NCBI GenBank assembly: GCA_002293315.1
Contig: DBCZ01000030.1
Location: 173 to 14,190, forward strand
Direction: 5' to 3'
DNA: 14,018 nt
Source: Ruminococcaceae bacterium UBA945
GTDB lineage: Bacteria; Bacillota; Clostridia; Oscillospirales; Acutalibacteraceae
This document shows positions 6,413 through 13,965 of the stretch, in pieces; position 1 is the first letter of the stretch, and each line of letters begins with the position of its first letter. Under the pieces are notes generated by a model. It saw only the letters and a list, made by a program, of their open reading frames with translations. It searched no databases and was not told the origin of the DNA. The position numbers and the translations under genes are program-made.

Positions 6413-7249
6413 TTATTCTCCCTTGATATAAACAAACGATGCACCGCCGTACTGCGCGCGCTCAAGCGTCTGCCCCTCTTTGAGGAAAGCGCTTCCCGCG
6501 AAGCCGCCCGGCGCCATACCGAAGCCCGCGATGTCCGGCATTATCTTCGCTGTGCCGGAGAGGAGGCTTTCAGAGAGGGCGATGTAGTCGTCGATATACT
6601 CCAAATCAAGCTGCGGGCCGTTGTGCGCGGGGTAAATTACGTCGAATTCACCGCTTCTCAACTTCAGCTTCTTCATATTCTCCATGTGTGCCGTGAAGAT
6701 TTCGGCGTTGGGAATCTGCTGATTCCTGACAAACAGAATAACCTGCCCCGCCTCCATCTCGTCGCCTGTATAGAGCGCGCGGTTCGTCTTGTCGATGAGC
6801 GCTATGCTGCTCTCGTTATGCGCGGGGATTTCAAGCACTTCAATCTCTCGTCCGCCGAGGTCGAAAACATACCCTGTTCTGACGGTGTTGATTTTGTAAT
6901 CGGGATAGGGCATTTGGTTCATCTTCTCCTGCATTTCAGGCGAGAAGGCCTTTTTCGCAATCGTCTCTGCTGTAGGGCCGGCATAGACCTCGTCCCACCA
7001 CGCATTGCCGCCGGTGTGGTCAAAGTGGCCGTGCGAGTTCACAACGTACAGCGGCTTATCCGTGATTTCCTCCACGAACTCGCGCAGGTTGCCCTCGCCG
7101 TACGCGGTGTCAAACAAAAGGGCGTGATGCTCGCCAATCATCAGATAGCAATAGACATTGCCGAACGAGATGGTGTATGTCCCCGGGGCCGTTCTCCACT
7201 TGCCGTAGATATAGCCTCTTTCACCAATATTTGCGTTTCTGTACTTCAT
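6413..7249 (-). CDS. Metallo-beta-lactamase-fold hydrolase
   Basis: 278-residue cytoplasmic protein of the metallo-beta-lactamase superfamily (glyoxalase II-like hydrolases rather than true lactamases). It has the metal-binding motif H73-G-H75-F-D77-H78 followed by TGG, a third-motif H144 in IPAHNESSIAL, D163 in LYTGDEM, and H209 in YPAHNGP: the full set for a two-metal site. No signal peptide is seen, which argues against a secreted beta-lactamase. The C-terminal part (about 213-278) includes a Gly-rich stretch GFGMAPGGFAG. The start at 7249 has GGAGGAG 5 bases upstream. It diverges from the YesN-type regulator across a 178-base region with an inverted repeat; a regulatory link is possible but not shown. 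I found no clear promoter for it. Substrate unknown: thioesters, phosphoesters or lactones are all possible in this fold. Confidence 0.92.
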   Translation of the reverse strand: MKYRNANIGERGYIYGKWRTAPGTYTISFGNVYCYLMIGEHHALLFDTAYGEGNLREFVEEITDKPLYVVNSHGHFDHTGGNAWWDEVYAGPTAETIAKKAFSPEMQEKMNQMPYPDYKINTVRTGYVFDLGGREIEVLEIPAHNESSIALIDKTNRALYTGDEMEAGQVILFVRNQQIPNAEIFTAHMENMKKLKLRSGEFDVIYPAHNGPQLDLEYIDDYIALSESLLSGTAKIMPDIAGFGMAPGGFAGSAFLKEGQTLERAQYGGASFVYIKGE

Positions 7250-7276
7250 TTTTAACTCCTCCGTTTCTTTTATAAA

Positions 7277-7298
7277 TGAAAAACGCTTTTGTTTTTCA
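7277..7298. repeat. Inverted repeat between hydrolase and regulator genes
   Basis: Perfect 8-base arms TGAAAAAC and GTTTTTCA with a 6-base centre. It lies 28 bases upstream of the hydrolase ATG and about 40 bases from the regulator -10, so it could be an operator or an mRNA hairpin. It does not fit the catabolite (cre) consensus. Confidence 0.45.
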
Positions 7299-7314
7299 CA
7301 TTGAGCGATTTATT

Positions 7315-7343
7315 ATGCTAAAGCTTGACGCATGTGGTATAAT
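7315..7343 (+). promoter_or_regulatory. Extended -10 promoter of the response regulator gene
   Basis: -10 TATAAT (7338-7343, full consensus) preceded by TGG, an extended -10 element. The -35 position at 17 bases (ATGCTA, 7315-7320) is poor; a TTGACG at 7325-7330 is too close to act as its -35. Such promoters often need an activator, which would suit autoregulation, but no binding repeat is evident. Start near 7350, leader about 78 bases. Confidence 0.6.
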
Positions 7344-7427
7344 ATGTTTTATTGGGATTGCCTTTTGCCATTATCGGAGCGCCGCGTCGCTGCGCTTACT
7401 ATCAACTGTCTTTAAGGGGGTGCGCAT

Positions 7428-9002
7428 ATGACTATCTTAATTGTTGACGATGACATTGATATCGTTGAAGGCATAATGTCCGGCGTGGATTTCGCCGCGA
7501 TAAATATCGATACGGTCCTGTGTGCTTACAGCGCCGCCCAGGCAAAGGATATTCTCTTGACCGAGCAGGTTGATATCATGCTGACGGACATTGAAATGCC
7601 GAATGAAAGCGGGCTCGATTTGCTTTCGTGGGTGAGAGGCAGCGGCTATGACATTGTGAGCATGTTCTGCACCAGCTTCGCCGATTTCAACTACGCGAAA
7701 AAAGCAGTTGAGATGCACAGCTTTGATTATTTCCTCAAGCCCATCTCTTACTCAGCACTTCAGGCACGCCTTGCCGCCGCGGTGGAAGAATCGCAGAGGA
7801 ATAAGAATATCGAGAAATATAAGCAGTATAGCAGCTACTGGCTGAGCTCGCAAAAGGATAATAAGCAAAACTTCTGGACGAGCATGCTGTTTTCTGCGCA
7901 GGGGCTCGCCGAGACACAAAGAGCCGGCGTGGAAAACGGAATTGAATACAGCGATGATGACAAGTTCACACTTTGCGCCGTGTTCCTCAATGATGAGGAG
8001 CTTATTCTCCCGCAGTGGAAGATATACGGCTTTCGGAACATAGCCGAGGAGCTGCTTGATGAAAGCGGAATTGAGCCCGAAGCGATGATTCCCATCTCAA
8101 GTGGCAGGTGGATGCTCGTCTTCCGTGTCGAAAATGATGATAATACTAAGCTTTTGCAGACGCTCGCGCGGCTTGTAAAGTGCACGAAAGACTATCTTGA
8201 ATCAAGCCTCAATTGCTATTATATAACCGACAGCCTCCTTGCAGATACCAGAAGACAGCAGGTGTTGATTAAGGATGTCTACAGTGACGACGTGACCAGT
8301 AAAAACAAGCTGATAGACGCGGGTAAGTATGAATTCATTCCGTCCTCTTACAGCACGGAGAATATCGCGAAATGGGAAATGCTGCTGTCTGCCGGAAAGA
8401 AAGACGAGCTTTTGAGCCAGATTGATGCATACGTTGATGCCGCAGCAGAACGCGGGCAGCTCAATTATCTTTTCCTGCGCGCCATGAGGCTTGACGTGAT
8501 TCAGATGCTCTATATCCTTCTGGATAAAAAAGAGATTAACGTACACAAGCTATTCCTGAGCCAAACCTATGATTTGCTGATCGGGCAAAGCCTGCTCTCT
8601 GCGGAGAAATTCAAGCGGTATATCCGCTTTGCCTTTGACACGGCCTTCGATTATATAGAGTTCACGGCCGCGTCGCAGTCTGTTATCGGGCAGGTGAAAG
8701 ACTTCATTCGCCTCAACCTGAGCGAAGAGATAAACCGAACGACGATTGCCTCAAAGGTTTTCCTTAACCCGGATTATCTCGCGCGTCTCTTCAAGAAAGA
8801 AACGGGAATGTCTATCGGCGCATACCTTCAGGAAACGCGCATTGCCGAGGCACAGAAGCTGCTGCTGCGCACCACCACGCCGGTGAATGAAATCGCGCAA
8901 ATGGTGGGATATGACAATTTCTCTTATTTCTCACATGTGTTCCGCACCAAAACAGGCGCCACACCGAATGAATACCGCAAAAAGGCAATAGATAATGTAT
9001 AA
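7428..9002 (+). CDS. YesN-like response regulator (REC plus AraC-type DNA-binding domain)
   Basis: 524-residue cytoplasmic transcription regulator. The N-terminal receiver domain (1-120) has the acidic pocket D7-D8-D9, phospho-acceptor D54 in LTDIEMP, T82/S83, and K104 in FLKP. A middle region of about 300 residues without a recognisable motif follows (typical of YesN-type proteins), then an AraC/XylS DNA-binding domain (about 419-520) with two helix-turn-helix units: INRTTIASKVFLNPDYLARL and PVNEIAQMVGYDNFSYFSHV. Such regulators are phosphorylated by YesM-type membrane kinases and activate nearby sugar transporter genes. The ABC operon at 9108-13516 is the probable target. No kinase gene is in the window. 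The ATG at 7428 follows AAGGGGG by 7 bases. The gene runs convergently with the esterase gene, separated by 105 bases holding a palindromic repeat. Confidence 0.95.
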   Translation: MTILIVDDDIDIVEGIMSGVDFAAINIDTVLCAYSAAQAKDILLTEQVDIMLTDIEMPNESGLDLLSWVRGSGYDIVSMFCTSFADFNYAKKAVEMHSFDYFLKPISYSALQARLAAAVEESQRNKNIEKYKQYSSYWLSSQKDNKQNFWTSMLFSAQGLAETQRAGVENGIEYSDDDKFTLCAVFLNDEELILPQWKIYGFRNIAEELLDESGIEPEAMIPISSGRWMLVFRVENDDNTKLLQTLARLVKCTKDYLESSLNCYYITDSLLADTRRQQVLIKDVYSDDVTSKNKLIDAGKYEFIPSSYSTENIAKWEMLLSAGKKDELLSQIDAYVDAAAERGQLNYLFLRAMRLDVIQMLYILLDKKEINVHKLFLSQTYDLLIGQSLLSAEKFKRYIRFAFDTAFDYIEFTAASQSVIGQVKDFIRLNLSEEINRTTIASKVFLNPDYLARLFKKETGMSIGAYLQETRIAEAQKLLLRTTTPVNEIAQMVGYDNFSYFSHVFRTKTGATPNEYRKKAIDNV

Positions 9003-9026
9003 TAAGCTTAGCGCCGCGTGTAACGC

Positions 9027-9101
9027 ATAATGGACAATTAAGGGCAAAGACACGGTCAAGCTTTGCGTTTTTAATTGTCCATTATTCATTGTCAATTATC
9101 A
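9027..9101. repeat. Long AT-rich palindrome plus 14-base degenerate repeats
   Basis: Perfect 15-base outer arms ATAATGGACAATTAA (9027-9041) and TTAATTGTCCATTAT (9071-9085), with an inner 6-bp stem GCAAAG (9044-9049) / CTTTGC (9061-9066). The right arm continues as 14-base degenerate units, ATTGTCCATTATTC (9074-9087) and ATTGTCAATTATCA (9088-9101), with a third partial unit running to the esterase stop. It sits between convergent genes and could serve as a two-way terminator, although no plain T-tract is present. It resembles a small interspersed element (MITE or REP-like), but no target duplication is obvious. Confidence 0.6.
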
Positions 9102-9107
9102 ATTGTA

Positions 9108-9905
9108 CTATATTTGTCTTTTCCCATTCCCAGCGAAGGTATCTGTGCGCACGGGGGCAAGCCAATCTAGATAGGCCTCAATCTGCTCATTCCAGAAGCG
9201 CCACTCATGGCCGTAAGCCGGGTTCTCAATCCACGTGACGTCGGCGCCGAGTGCCTTCATCTCATCACGGAATTTGACGTTCGCGTCATACAGGAAATCC
9301 TTATTGCCGCAGGCGATGTACATCTTGGGAAGCTTTTTCCCTGCCTTGACATTTTTCTTTGCCGCCGTGAGCGGGTCGTTTTCCTCTGTGTCGGCGTCCG
9401 GGAATCTGCCCACCACACTTACCGCCGCTGAAAACGCACCGAGCGCGGCATATTTTTCCGGCTTTGAGAGGGCGTGAATCAATGTGCCGAAGCCGCCCAT
9501 AGAAAGCCCTGCTATATATGTATCCTCCGGCTTTTTGGAAATCGGGAACATGCCGCAGAGGAAATCAGGAAGCTCATTCTCGATGAAATCGAAGAAATCA
9601 TCGTCGCCGCCGTGATTGATATATGATTTATTCTCAGCTGAAATGTTCACCACAGCCATATTGCGCTCTTCGGCATACATTTCGGCATTGGTGTAACCCG
9701 TCCACGTGGCATGGTTATTGCCGTAGCCATGGAGAAGATAGAGCACGGGATATTTGCCGTCCTTGGTGTGCTTCGGGCTTGGTTTCTGCCCCTCCGGCGC
9801 GCCGAGCCCCATTGATTCGGGAATCGTCACGCTCGGAATCACAACTGTGATGTCAACCGTTCTCCTCAATGTATACGAGATAAAATTGCATGCGAATTTT
9901 GCCAT
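9108..9905 (-). CDS. Alpha/beta-hydrolase esterase (putative esterase family, XynZ/FrsA-like)
   Basis: 265-residue serine esterase of the 'putative esterase' (esterase D / feruloyl and acetyl-xylan esterase) family. It has the oxyanion-region motif YPVLYLLHGYGNN (52-64), nucleophile elbow GLSMGG with S135, acid D203 in CGNKDFLY, and H233 in YGHEW: a complete catalytic triad. It lacks a signal peptide, so it should act inside the cell, removing acetyl or other ester groups from imported oligosaccharides. It is the last gene of the transporter operon, following permease 2 by 116 bases that contain a tandem repeat. The ATG at 9905 has GAGGAGGT 6 bases upstream. The true substrate (acetyl-xylan, pectic acetyl groups, feruloyl esters) cannot be told from the sequence. 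Confidence 0.92.
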   Translation of the reverse strand: MAKFACNFISYTLRRTVDITVVIPSVTIPESMGLGAPEGQKPSPKHTKDGKYPVLYLLHGYGNNHATWTGYTNAEMYAEERNMAVVNISAENKSYINHGGDDDFFDFIENELPDFLCGMFPISKKPEDTYIAGLSMGGFGTLIHALSKPEKYAALGAFSAAVSVVGRFPDADTEENDPLTAAKKNVKAGKKLPKMYIACGNKDFLYDANVKFRDEMKALGADVTWIENPAYGHEWRFWNEQIEAYLDWLAPVRTDTFAGNGKRQI

Positions 9906-9933
9906 ATAATTACCTCCTCATAACGCTTTAGAT

Positions 9934-10033
9934 TGACTAACCTTTGACAGCTCCCGCTGGCGCTACAGTCAGAACTGACTAACCCTTGACAGCACCCGCC
10001 GGTGTTACAGCTAAAATATGACTAACCCTTAAC
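9934..10033. repeat. 42/43-base tandem repeat copying the permease 2 stop end
   Basis: The plus-strand core TGACTAACCYTTRAC occurs at 9934-9948, 9976-9990 and 10019-10033 (periods 42 and 43). The last copy is the actual end of the permease 2 gene, coding AVKG-stop. Read on the minus strand, the two extra copies also end in AVKG-stop, preceded by VTPAG and VAPAG. Each downstream unit also holds an imperfect palindrome around CACCCGCCGGTG and CTCCCGCTGGCG. Confidence 0.7.
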
Positions 10034-10909
10034 GGCCCCTAACATTATACCGCTTGCAAAGTATCTTTGCAGGAAAGGATAAACCACGAGTATCGGCAGA
10101 ATCGCGACAAACGCGATGGCCATTCTTATGGATACCTGCGGTACCTGCATCAGTGCGCCGGAGCTGGCTGTGGACTGCGCCAGCAAGGCTTGAATATCTT
10201 GAATCATTCGGTTCAGAAGCGCCTGAATACTCAGCATTTTTGAACTGCTGATGTAGTAAAGGCCGTTTGTCCAGTCATTCCAGTAAGCAAGACCGGTGAA
10301 AAGCCCGATTGTGACGAGAATGGGCTTGCCGAGAGGTAAAACTATGCGCCAGTAGATTGTGAGATAGCTCGCGCCGTCGATTTTCGCCGCCTCATAAATA
10401 TCATTCGGTATGCTCGTTTGGAAATATGTGCGAACAAGGATAATGTTGAACGCCGAGAGCAGGAAATTGGGGACGATGTATGCCCAGATGGTATTCTTTA
10501 TGCCGAAGGTGGTCGTCCACATGATATATGACGGAACCAAGCCGCCAGAAAAAAGCATCGTAAAGAAAACATAGAAGCTTATTACCTTCCTGCCCGGCAA
10601 ATCCTTGAGCGACAGCGGAAACGCCACAAGCGACGCCAGAATCAGGCTGACTGATGTGCCTACCACGGTTGAAATAACCGTGATACCGTAAGCCTGGAAA
10701 ACAGACGAGGCGTTTGTGAGGATATACTCATACGCCGAAAGGCTGAACTTCGCCGGAAAGAACGAATAACCGTTCGCAACAAGTGTGTTCTCGTCCGTAA
10801 TAGATGACATCAGCAGAAGTATAAGGGGCAGAATCATGACTAACGCGACTAGAATAAGTACGATGTTTATGCAGATTTGATAAGCCTTGCGGCCTCTTGT
10901 TAAAATCAT
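10022..10909 (-). CDS. Sugar ABC transporter permease 2 (LplC/YtcP-like)
   Basis: 295-residue membrane permease of the carbohydrate CUT1 class, partner of the permease encoded just upstream. Six membrane segments are expected: about 13-35, 75-100, 108-130, 140-160, 193-212 and 262-285. The cytoplasmic EAA loop that docks the ATPase is clear: EAAKIDGASYLTIYWRIVLP (173-192). Length and the AVKG C-terminus match LplC/YtcP-type proteins. The ATG at 10909 lies 13 bases past the permease 1 stop and follows a purine-rich AGGGGGGAGAG site; the short spacing indicates one mRNA. The gene end lies within a tandem repeat array that carries two extra copies of its stop-codon region. No ATPase gene is present; such systems commonly share an MsmX-type ATPase encoded elsewhere. 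Confidence 0.95.
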   Translation of the reverse strand: MILTRGRKAYQICINIVLILVALVMILPLILLLMSSITDENTLVANGYSFFPAKFSLSAYEYILTNASSVFQAYGITVISTVVGTSVSLILASLVAFPLSLKDLPGRKVISFYVFFTMLFSGGLVPSYIMWTTTFGIKNTIWAYIVPNFLLSAFNIILVRTYFQTSIPNDIYEAAKIDGASYLTIYWRIVLPLGKPILVTIGLFTGLAYWNDWTNGLYYISSSKMLSIQALLNRMIQDIQALLAQSTASSGALMQVPQVSIRMAIAFVAILPILVVYPFLQRYFASGIMLGAVKG

Positions 10910-10922
10910 TCTCTCTCCCCCC

Positions 10923-11843
10923 TTAGAATATGGCGTTATCGCTGCTGATTTTTCTCACGACCCAGTTAGACAGCATGACGAGTACAAACCCGACTACTGA
11001 CTGGAAGACGCCCGCCGCCGCGGAACGGCCTATGCCGCCTGCGGAGATAAGAGCCCTGTACACATATGTGTCTATCGTGTTTGTTACAGGGAAAAGTGAG
11101 CCGGAGTTTTGCGGCACCTGATAGAACAGGCCGAAGTCGGAATAGAAAATTCTGCCTATGCTCATCAGAAGCAGCGTGACGATTGACGGGATAAGGCAAG
11201 GAAGCGTTATGCTCCAAATCTGCCTCCACTTGCTCGCACCGTCGAGCTCGGCAGCTTCATAGAAGCTTTTATCAATGCCGGCGATGCCCGCCATGTAGAT
11301 GAGCGTACCGTACCCCACGCCCTTCCAACAGTTAACGAGAATTAAAATCAACGGCCACCATGTGGTATCGTTATACCACTGCACCGAATCCATGCCGAAA
11401 AACGGCAAAACGCTGTTGTTCATCATACCGTTCTCGTGACTGAGCATCGCAAAGACGATATAGCTCACAACCACGATTGAAATCAGGAACGGCAGGAGAA
11501 CAGAGCTCTGATAGAGCCTTTTCATTCTCTTGCTGAGTACGTCTGAAATGATGATTGCCAGCGCGATGCCAACAATATTGTTCACTATGATGAAGGCTAT
11601 ACTGTAAAGCAAGGTGTTGCGAATGATAACTCCCGCGTCATTTGAACTGAAGAGATAATCAAAGTTTGCCATTCCCGACCATTCGCTGCCGAAAATGCCG
11701 TCATTTACGTTATATTTCTTAAACGCCACAACGATTCCGGCCATCGGGATATAGTTGTTGATAAACAGATACGCAAGCCCCGGCAGCATCATTATGTAGA
11801 GCGGGATAAACTGCCGAAACCGAGCAAAACTCATTCTTTTCAC
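10923..11843 (-). CDS. Sugar ABC transporter permease 1 (LplB/YteP-like)
   Basis: 306-residue membrane permease, CUT1 class. It has an N-terminal hydrophobic segment (PLYIMMLPGLAYLFINNYIP, about 14-33), further segments typical of a six-helix core, and the EAA loop EAAELDGASKWRQIW (196-210). A GTG at 11843 is chosen as start because GGAGGA lies 5 bases upstream; the next in-frame ATG, 9 bases further in, is too distant from the site, and an in-frame ATG at 11900 lies inside the preceding hairpin with no ribosome site. It follows the solute-binding protein gene by 101 bases that hold a strong hairpin, and precedes permease 2 by 13 bases. Together with permease 2 it forms the membrane channel. 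Confidence 0.93.
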   Translation of the reverse strand: MKRMSFARFRQFIPLYIMMLPGLAYLFINNYIPMAGIVVAFKKYNVNDGIFGSEWSGMANFDYLFSSNDAGVIIRNTLLYSIAFIIVNNIVGIALAIIISDVLSKRMKRLYQSSVLLPFLISIVVVSYIVFAMLSHENGMMNNSVLPFFGMDSVQWYNDTTWWPLILILVNCWKGVGYGTLIYMAGIAGIDKSFYEAAELDGASKWRQIWSITLPCLIPSIVTLLLMSIGRIFYSDFGLFYQVPQNSGSLFPVTNTIDTYVYRALISAGGIGRSAAAGVFQSVVGFVLVMLSNWVVRKISSDNAIF

Positions 11844-11890
11844 GGCTCTCCTCCAATTATATCGGATTTTAGATGGAATTTCGTATGCTA

Positions 11891-11931
11891 ATCTCCGCAA
11901 GGGGCAGAAATTCTGCCCCTTGCAAAGAGAT
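11891..11931 (-). promoter_or_regulatory. Strong hairpin between binding-protein and permease genes
   Basis: 13-bp perfect arms GCAAGGGGCAGAA (11897-11909) and TTCTGCCCCTTGC (11911-11923), extended by an outer ATCTC/GAGAT pair of arms across a small internal loop. No T-tract follows on the minus strand, so full termination is unlikely. Placement 13 bases past the binding-protein stop suits an mRNA 3'-end stabiliser or partial terminator, giving more binding protein than permease, as in malE-malF. The role is inferred. Confidence 0.75.
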
Positions 11932-11944
11932 TACCTTTATAATA

Positions 11945-13516
11945 TCACTGAGCGGCAAGCCACTCATCGAGCTGACGCTGTTTTTCATCCATAACCGTCT
12001 GGAGACCGGCAGCGTAGAGTGCGTCATTGAATTCCTTCAATGCGGGCTCAATCTCCACCGCACCGAACGCAACATCTCTTGAATATTGCTCGTACACGGC
12101 ATTCAACTGTGCCTCTTCTGTGGCAACCGGGCGTGAGTCAAATGTGAAGCCATAGGCCTTCGATACGTTCAGACCTGCATTATACACTTCATACTGCTCC
12201 CAAATGTCAACAGGGTTGCCTTCCCACGGATGACCTGCGAACTGGTTCGGATAAACAAAGCCGTAGTCGTTGTGATATCCGACTGTAGTGGCGTCTACTC
12301 CCTCGGGATAAGCTGCCATGCCTTCGTCTGTGAGAACCCAGTCTTCGCCTTCAATGCCCCAGTTGATGAGGTCATTGAATTCCTGGCTCTTGTATGTCCA
12401 GTTCATGAACTGCATTGCCTTCTTCGGGTCTTTCGACGCATTGGCGATTGAAATCATTCCGCTTGTAACTGCGTTTGTGTTCTTCATTGCCTCGCCGAGC
12501 TGAATAACCTCAACTTCATAGCCTGTCTGTGAGAGCTTCTCAATGTTTGTGTTCGGCTTAACATTCGTCATGTATGAGAAGCAGTTGCCTGCCTTCATCT
12601 TGGTCTCGCCGTTATCCTGGTTAACAGCTATATCCTGTGAGGAATAACCGGCTGTAAACCATTCTCTCGCGATTTTGCAGAACTCAAGATACTGCTCGCT
12701 CTCAAACCAGTTGGTTATCGTGGTTGTCTGACCATAGTTTTCAAGAACGCCGAAGTTGCTTCCAAGGTTATCCATGTATGAAAGCGTCTGATATGCCGGC
12801 GCCGAGGTACCGTCAAACGGAACCATATCGGGATATGCAGCCTTTACCTTAGCAAACAATTCTGTAATCTGGTTCCATGAGGCGTAATCATCGCCTGTTA
12901 CGTTGAAATCTTCAACTTTCAAGCCAAGTTCATCAAAGATGTCTTTGCGTACGACCAAGCCTGCGGGATAGCCGCGCTCTTTCATCTCGCTGAAGCCGAC
13001 GAGGAAATCTCCGATATAACCTGACAGTGCGTCAACGCCCAGCACTTCAATTGCATCCGGCGCGTAATCAATGTACTCTGCCATGTTTACAAGATAGCCT
13101 GATTCGATGTATGTCGAGAAATTGTTGGCAAATGTGAAGAAGATATCAAGGGGCTCATTTGCCGCAAGCATCATCGGCATCTGCGTGTTGTATGTGCCGA
13201 ATGTCATCGGAATGAGGTTGACCGTCATGTTGAGCTCTTTGAGAGCCAAATCGCTGATGGCCTTCTCAACCGCTTCGAAGTTCGAGCCTTCCTGTGCTAC
13301 CATGTATTGGTAGTTGATTTCATATGGCTCTTCGTCGAAATTGATTTCTCCTTCGGCAGGGGTACTTTCCGCACTGCTCTCAGCCACACTCTCTGCCTTG
13401 CTTTCCGCCTTGCTTTCCGGCGCTTTTGACGATGTGTTGGAATCGCTTGCACAGCCGGCGAGAAGAGTGAATACCATCACCATGGCCAGCAGCAAGCTTA
13501 TAACCTTCTTTGTCAT
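11945..13516 (-). CDS. Sugar-binding lipoprotein of ABC transporter (LplA/YtcQ-like)
   Basis: 523-residue extracellular solute-binding protein, first gene of the transporter operon. Its lipoprotein signal peptide (MTKK, hydrophobic core, LLAGC) places the lipidated Cys at residue 22. A Ser/Glu/Ala/Lys-rich linker (about 29-57, repeated AES/ESK units) tethers the binding domain away from the membrane. The body matches family 1 binding proteins of the LplA/YtcQ group, and the last 68 residues (from GFTFDSRPV, ending QRQLDEWLAAQ) match the C-terminal DUF3502 region of that group. Length is normal. The ATG at 13516 follows GGGAGGT by 7 bases. Relatives in B. subtilis bind pectic oligosaccharides; the ligand here is not determined, but the neighbouring esterase and KdgF-like cupin would agree with plant-wall polysaccharide. 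Confidence 0.95.
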   Translation of the reverse strand: MTKKVISLLLAMVMVFTLLAGCASDSNTSSKAPESKAESKAESVAESSAESTPAEGEINFDEEPYEINYQYMVAQEGSNFEAVEKAISDLALKELNMTVNLIPMTFGTYNTQMPMMLAANEPLDIFFTFANNFSTYIESGYLVNMAEYIDYAPDAIEVLGVDALSGYIGDFLVGFSEMKERGYPAGLVVRKDIFDELGLKVEDFNVTGDDYASWNQITELFAKVKAAYPDMVPFDGTSAPAYQTLSYMDNLGSNFGVLENYGQTTTITNWFESEQYLEFCKIAREWFTAGYSSQDIAVNQDNGETKMKAGNCFSYMTNVKPNTNIEKLSQTGYEVEVIQLGEAMKNTNAVTSGMISIANASKDPKKAMQFMNWTYKSQEFNDLINWGIEGEDWVLTDEGMAAYPEGVDATTVGYHNDYGFVYPNQFAGHPWEGNPVDIWEQYEVYNAGLNVSKAYGFTFDSRPVATEEAQLNAVYEQYSRDVAFGAVEIEPALKEFNDALYAAGLQTVMDEKQRQLDEWLAAQ

Positions 13517-13623
13517 ATATATGACCTCCCTTTAATTTCACGCCGCCTCTATTTACGCGGCAGTGATAAATTACATTTACATCATAATCGACTTCACAAA
13601 AAATTCATATAAAAAAACAGAAC
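13517..13623. promoter_or_regulatory. Divergent control region, transporter operon / cupin
   Basis: 107 AT-rich bases between the divergent genes. On the minus strand a moderate promoter for the transporter is possible: -35 TTGTGA (13594-13599), 18-base spacer, -10 TGTAAT (13570-13575). A short stem GCCGC/GCGGC (about 13542-13562) lies between it and the ribosome site. On the plus strand the cupin has only a TATAAA at 13608-13613, 10 bases before the ATG, with no good -35 and no Shine-Dalgarno sequence. The YesN-like regulator may act here; no obvious repeat operator is seen. Confidence 0.35.
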
Positions 13624-13965
13624 ATGAAATATCAATCGAATACCTTTCAGGAAGAGTGCGCCACGCAGTGGTTCTCCCCCGAGCCGGGTGTGCGCCGCCA
13701 GGTGATGGCATACGATGACCGGGTGATGCTCGTCAAGGTGGCCTTCGAGGCCGGTGTGCAGGGTGCCCTGCACGCACATCCCCATTCGCAGGCGAGTGTG
13801 GTGGTCAGCGGCCGGTTCGAGGCGACGGTCGACGGAGAGAAACGAACGCTCTGCGCCGGGGACGGTTTTTACGCCGCTCCCGATCGAATGCACGGTGTCG
13901 CGTGCATCGAGGCCGGCGTGATCATGGACACGTTTTCGCCCATCCGCGAGGATTTTCTGAAATGA
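13624..13965 (+). CDS. kdgF: KdgF-like cupin (unsaturated uronate metabolism)
   Basis: 113-residue single-domain cupin. KdgF proteins convert 4,5-unsaturated uronates released by pectate or alginate lyases to the linear keto form. Motifs: VRRQVMAYDDRVMLVKVAF (23-41), metal-site cluster H50-x-H52-x-H54-x-Q56, GRFEATVDGE (63-72), CAGDGFYAAPDRMHG with H90, and the closing FSPIREDFL, all closely in register with KdgF as I remember it; length also fits. It is about 65-68% G+C over 13681-13800 by hand count, against about 48-55% in sampled transporter stretches, and no Shine-Dalgarno sequence precedes the ATG (AAAAAAACAGAAC), unlike all other genes here. It therefore looks recently acquired, or the junction may be artificial. 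It is divergent from the transporter and is followed by its own terminator. The antisense frame across it shows no recognisable protein. Confidence 0.85.
   Translation: MKYQSNTFQEECATQWFSPEPGVRRQVMAYDDRVMLVKVAFEAGVQGALHAHPHSQASVVVSGRFEATVDGEKRTLCAGDGFYAAPDRMHGVACIEAGVIMDTFSPIREDFLK

Noticed and set aside
6332..7255. Long plus-strand open frame (307 codons) opposite the metallo-hydrolase
   Set aside because: It is antisense to a gene with complete metal-binding motifs, has no ribosome site, and its product has no recognisable family features.
7277..7298. Catabolite-control (cre) site
   Set aside because: The ends do not match TG...CA at the required spacing around the central CG; kept only as an inverted repeat.
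9934..10033. CRISPR array
   Set aside because: Only three short imperfect copies, one of them inside a gene, with similar rather than unrelated intervening sequence, and no cas genes.
11844..11900. Upstream ATG for permease 1
   Set aside because: It lies in the hairpin after the binding-protein gene and lacks a ribosome site; the GTG at 11843 is correctly spaced from GGAGGA.
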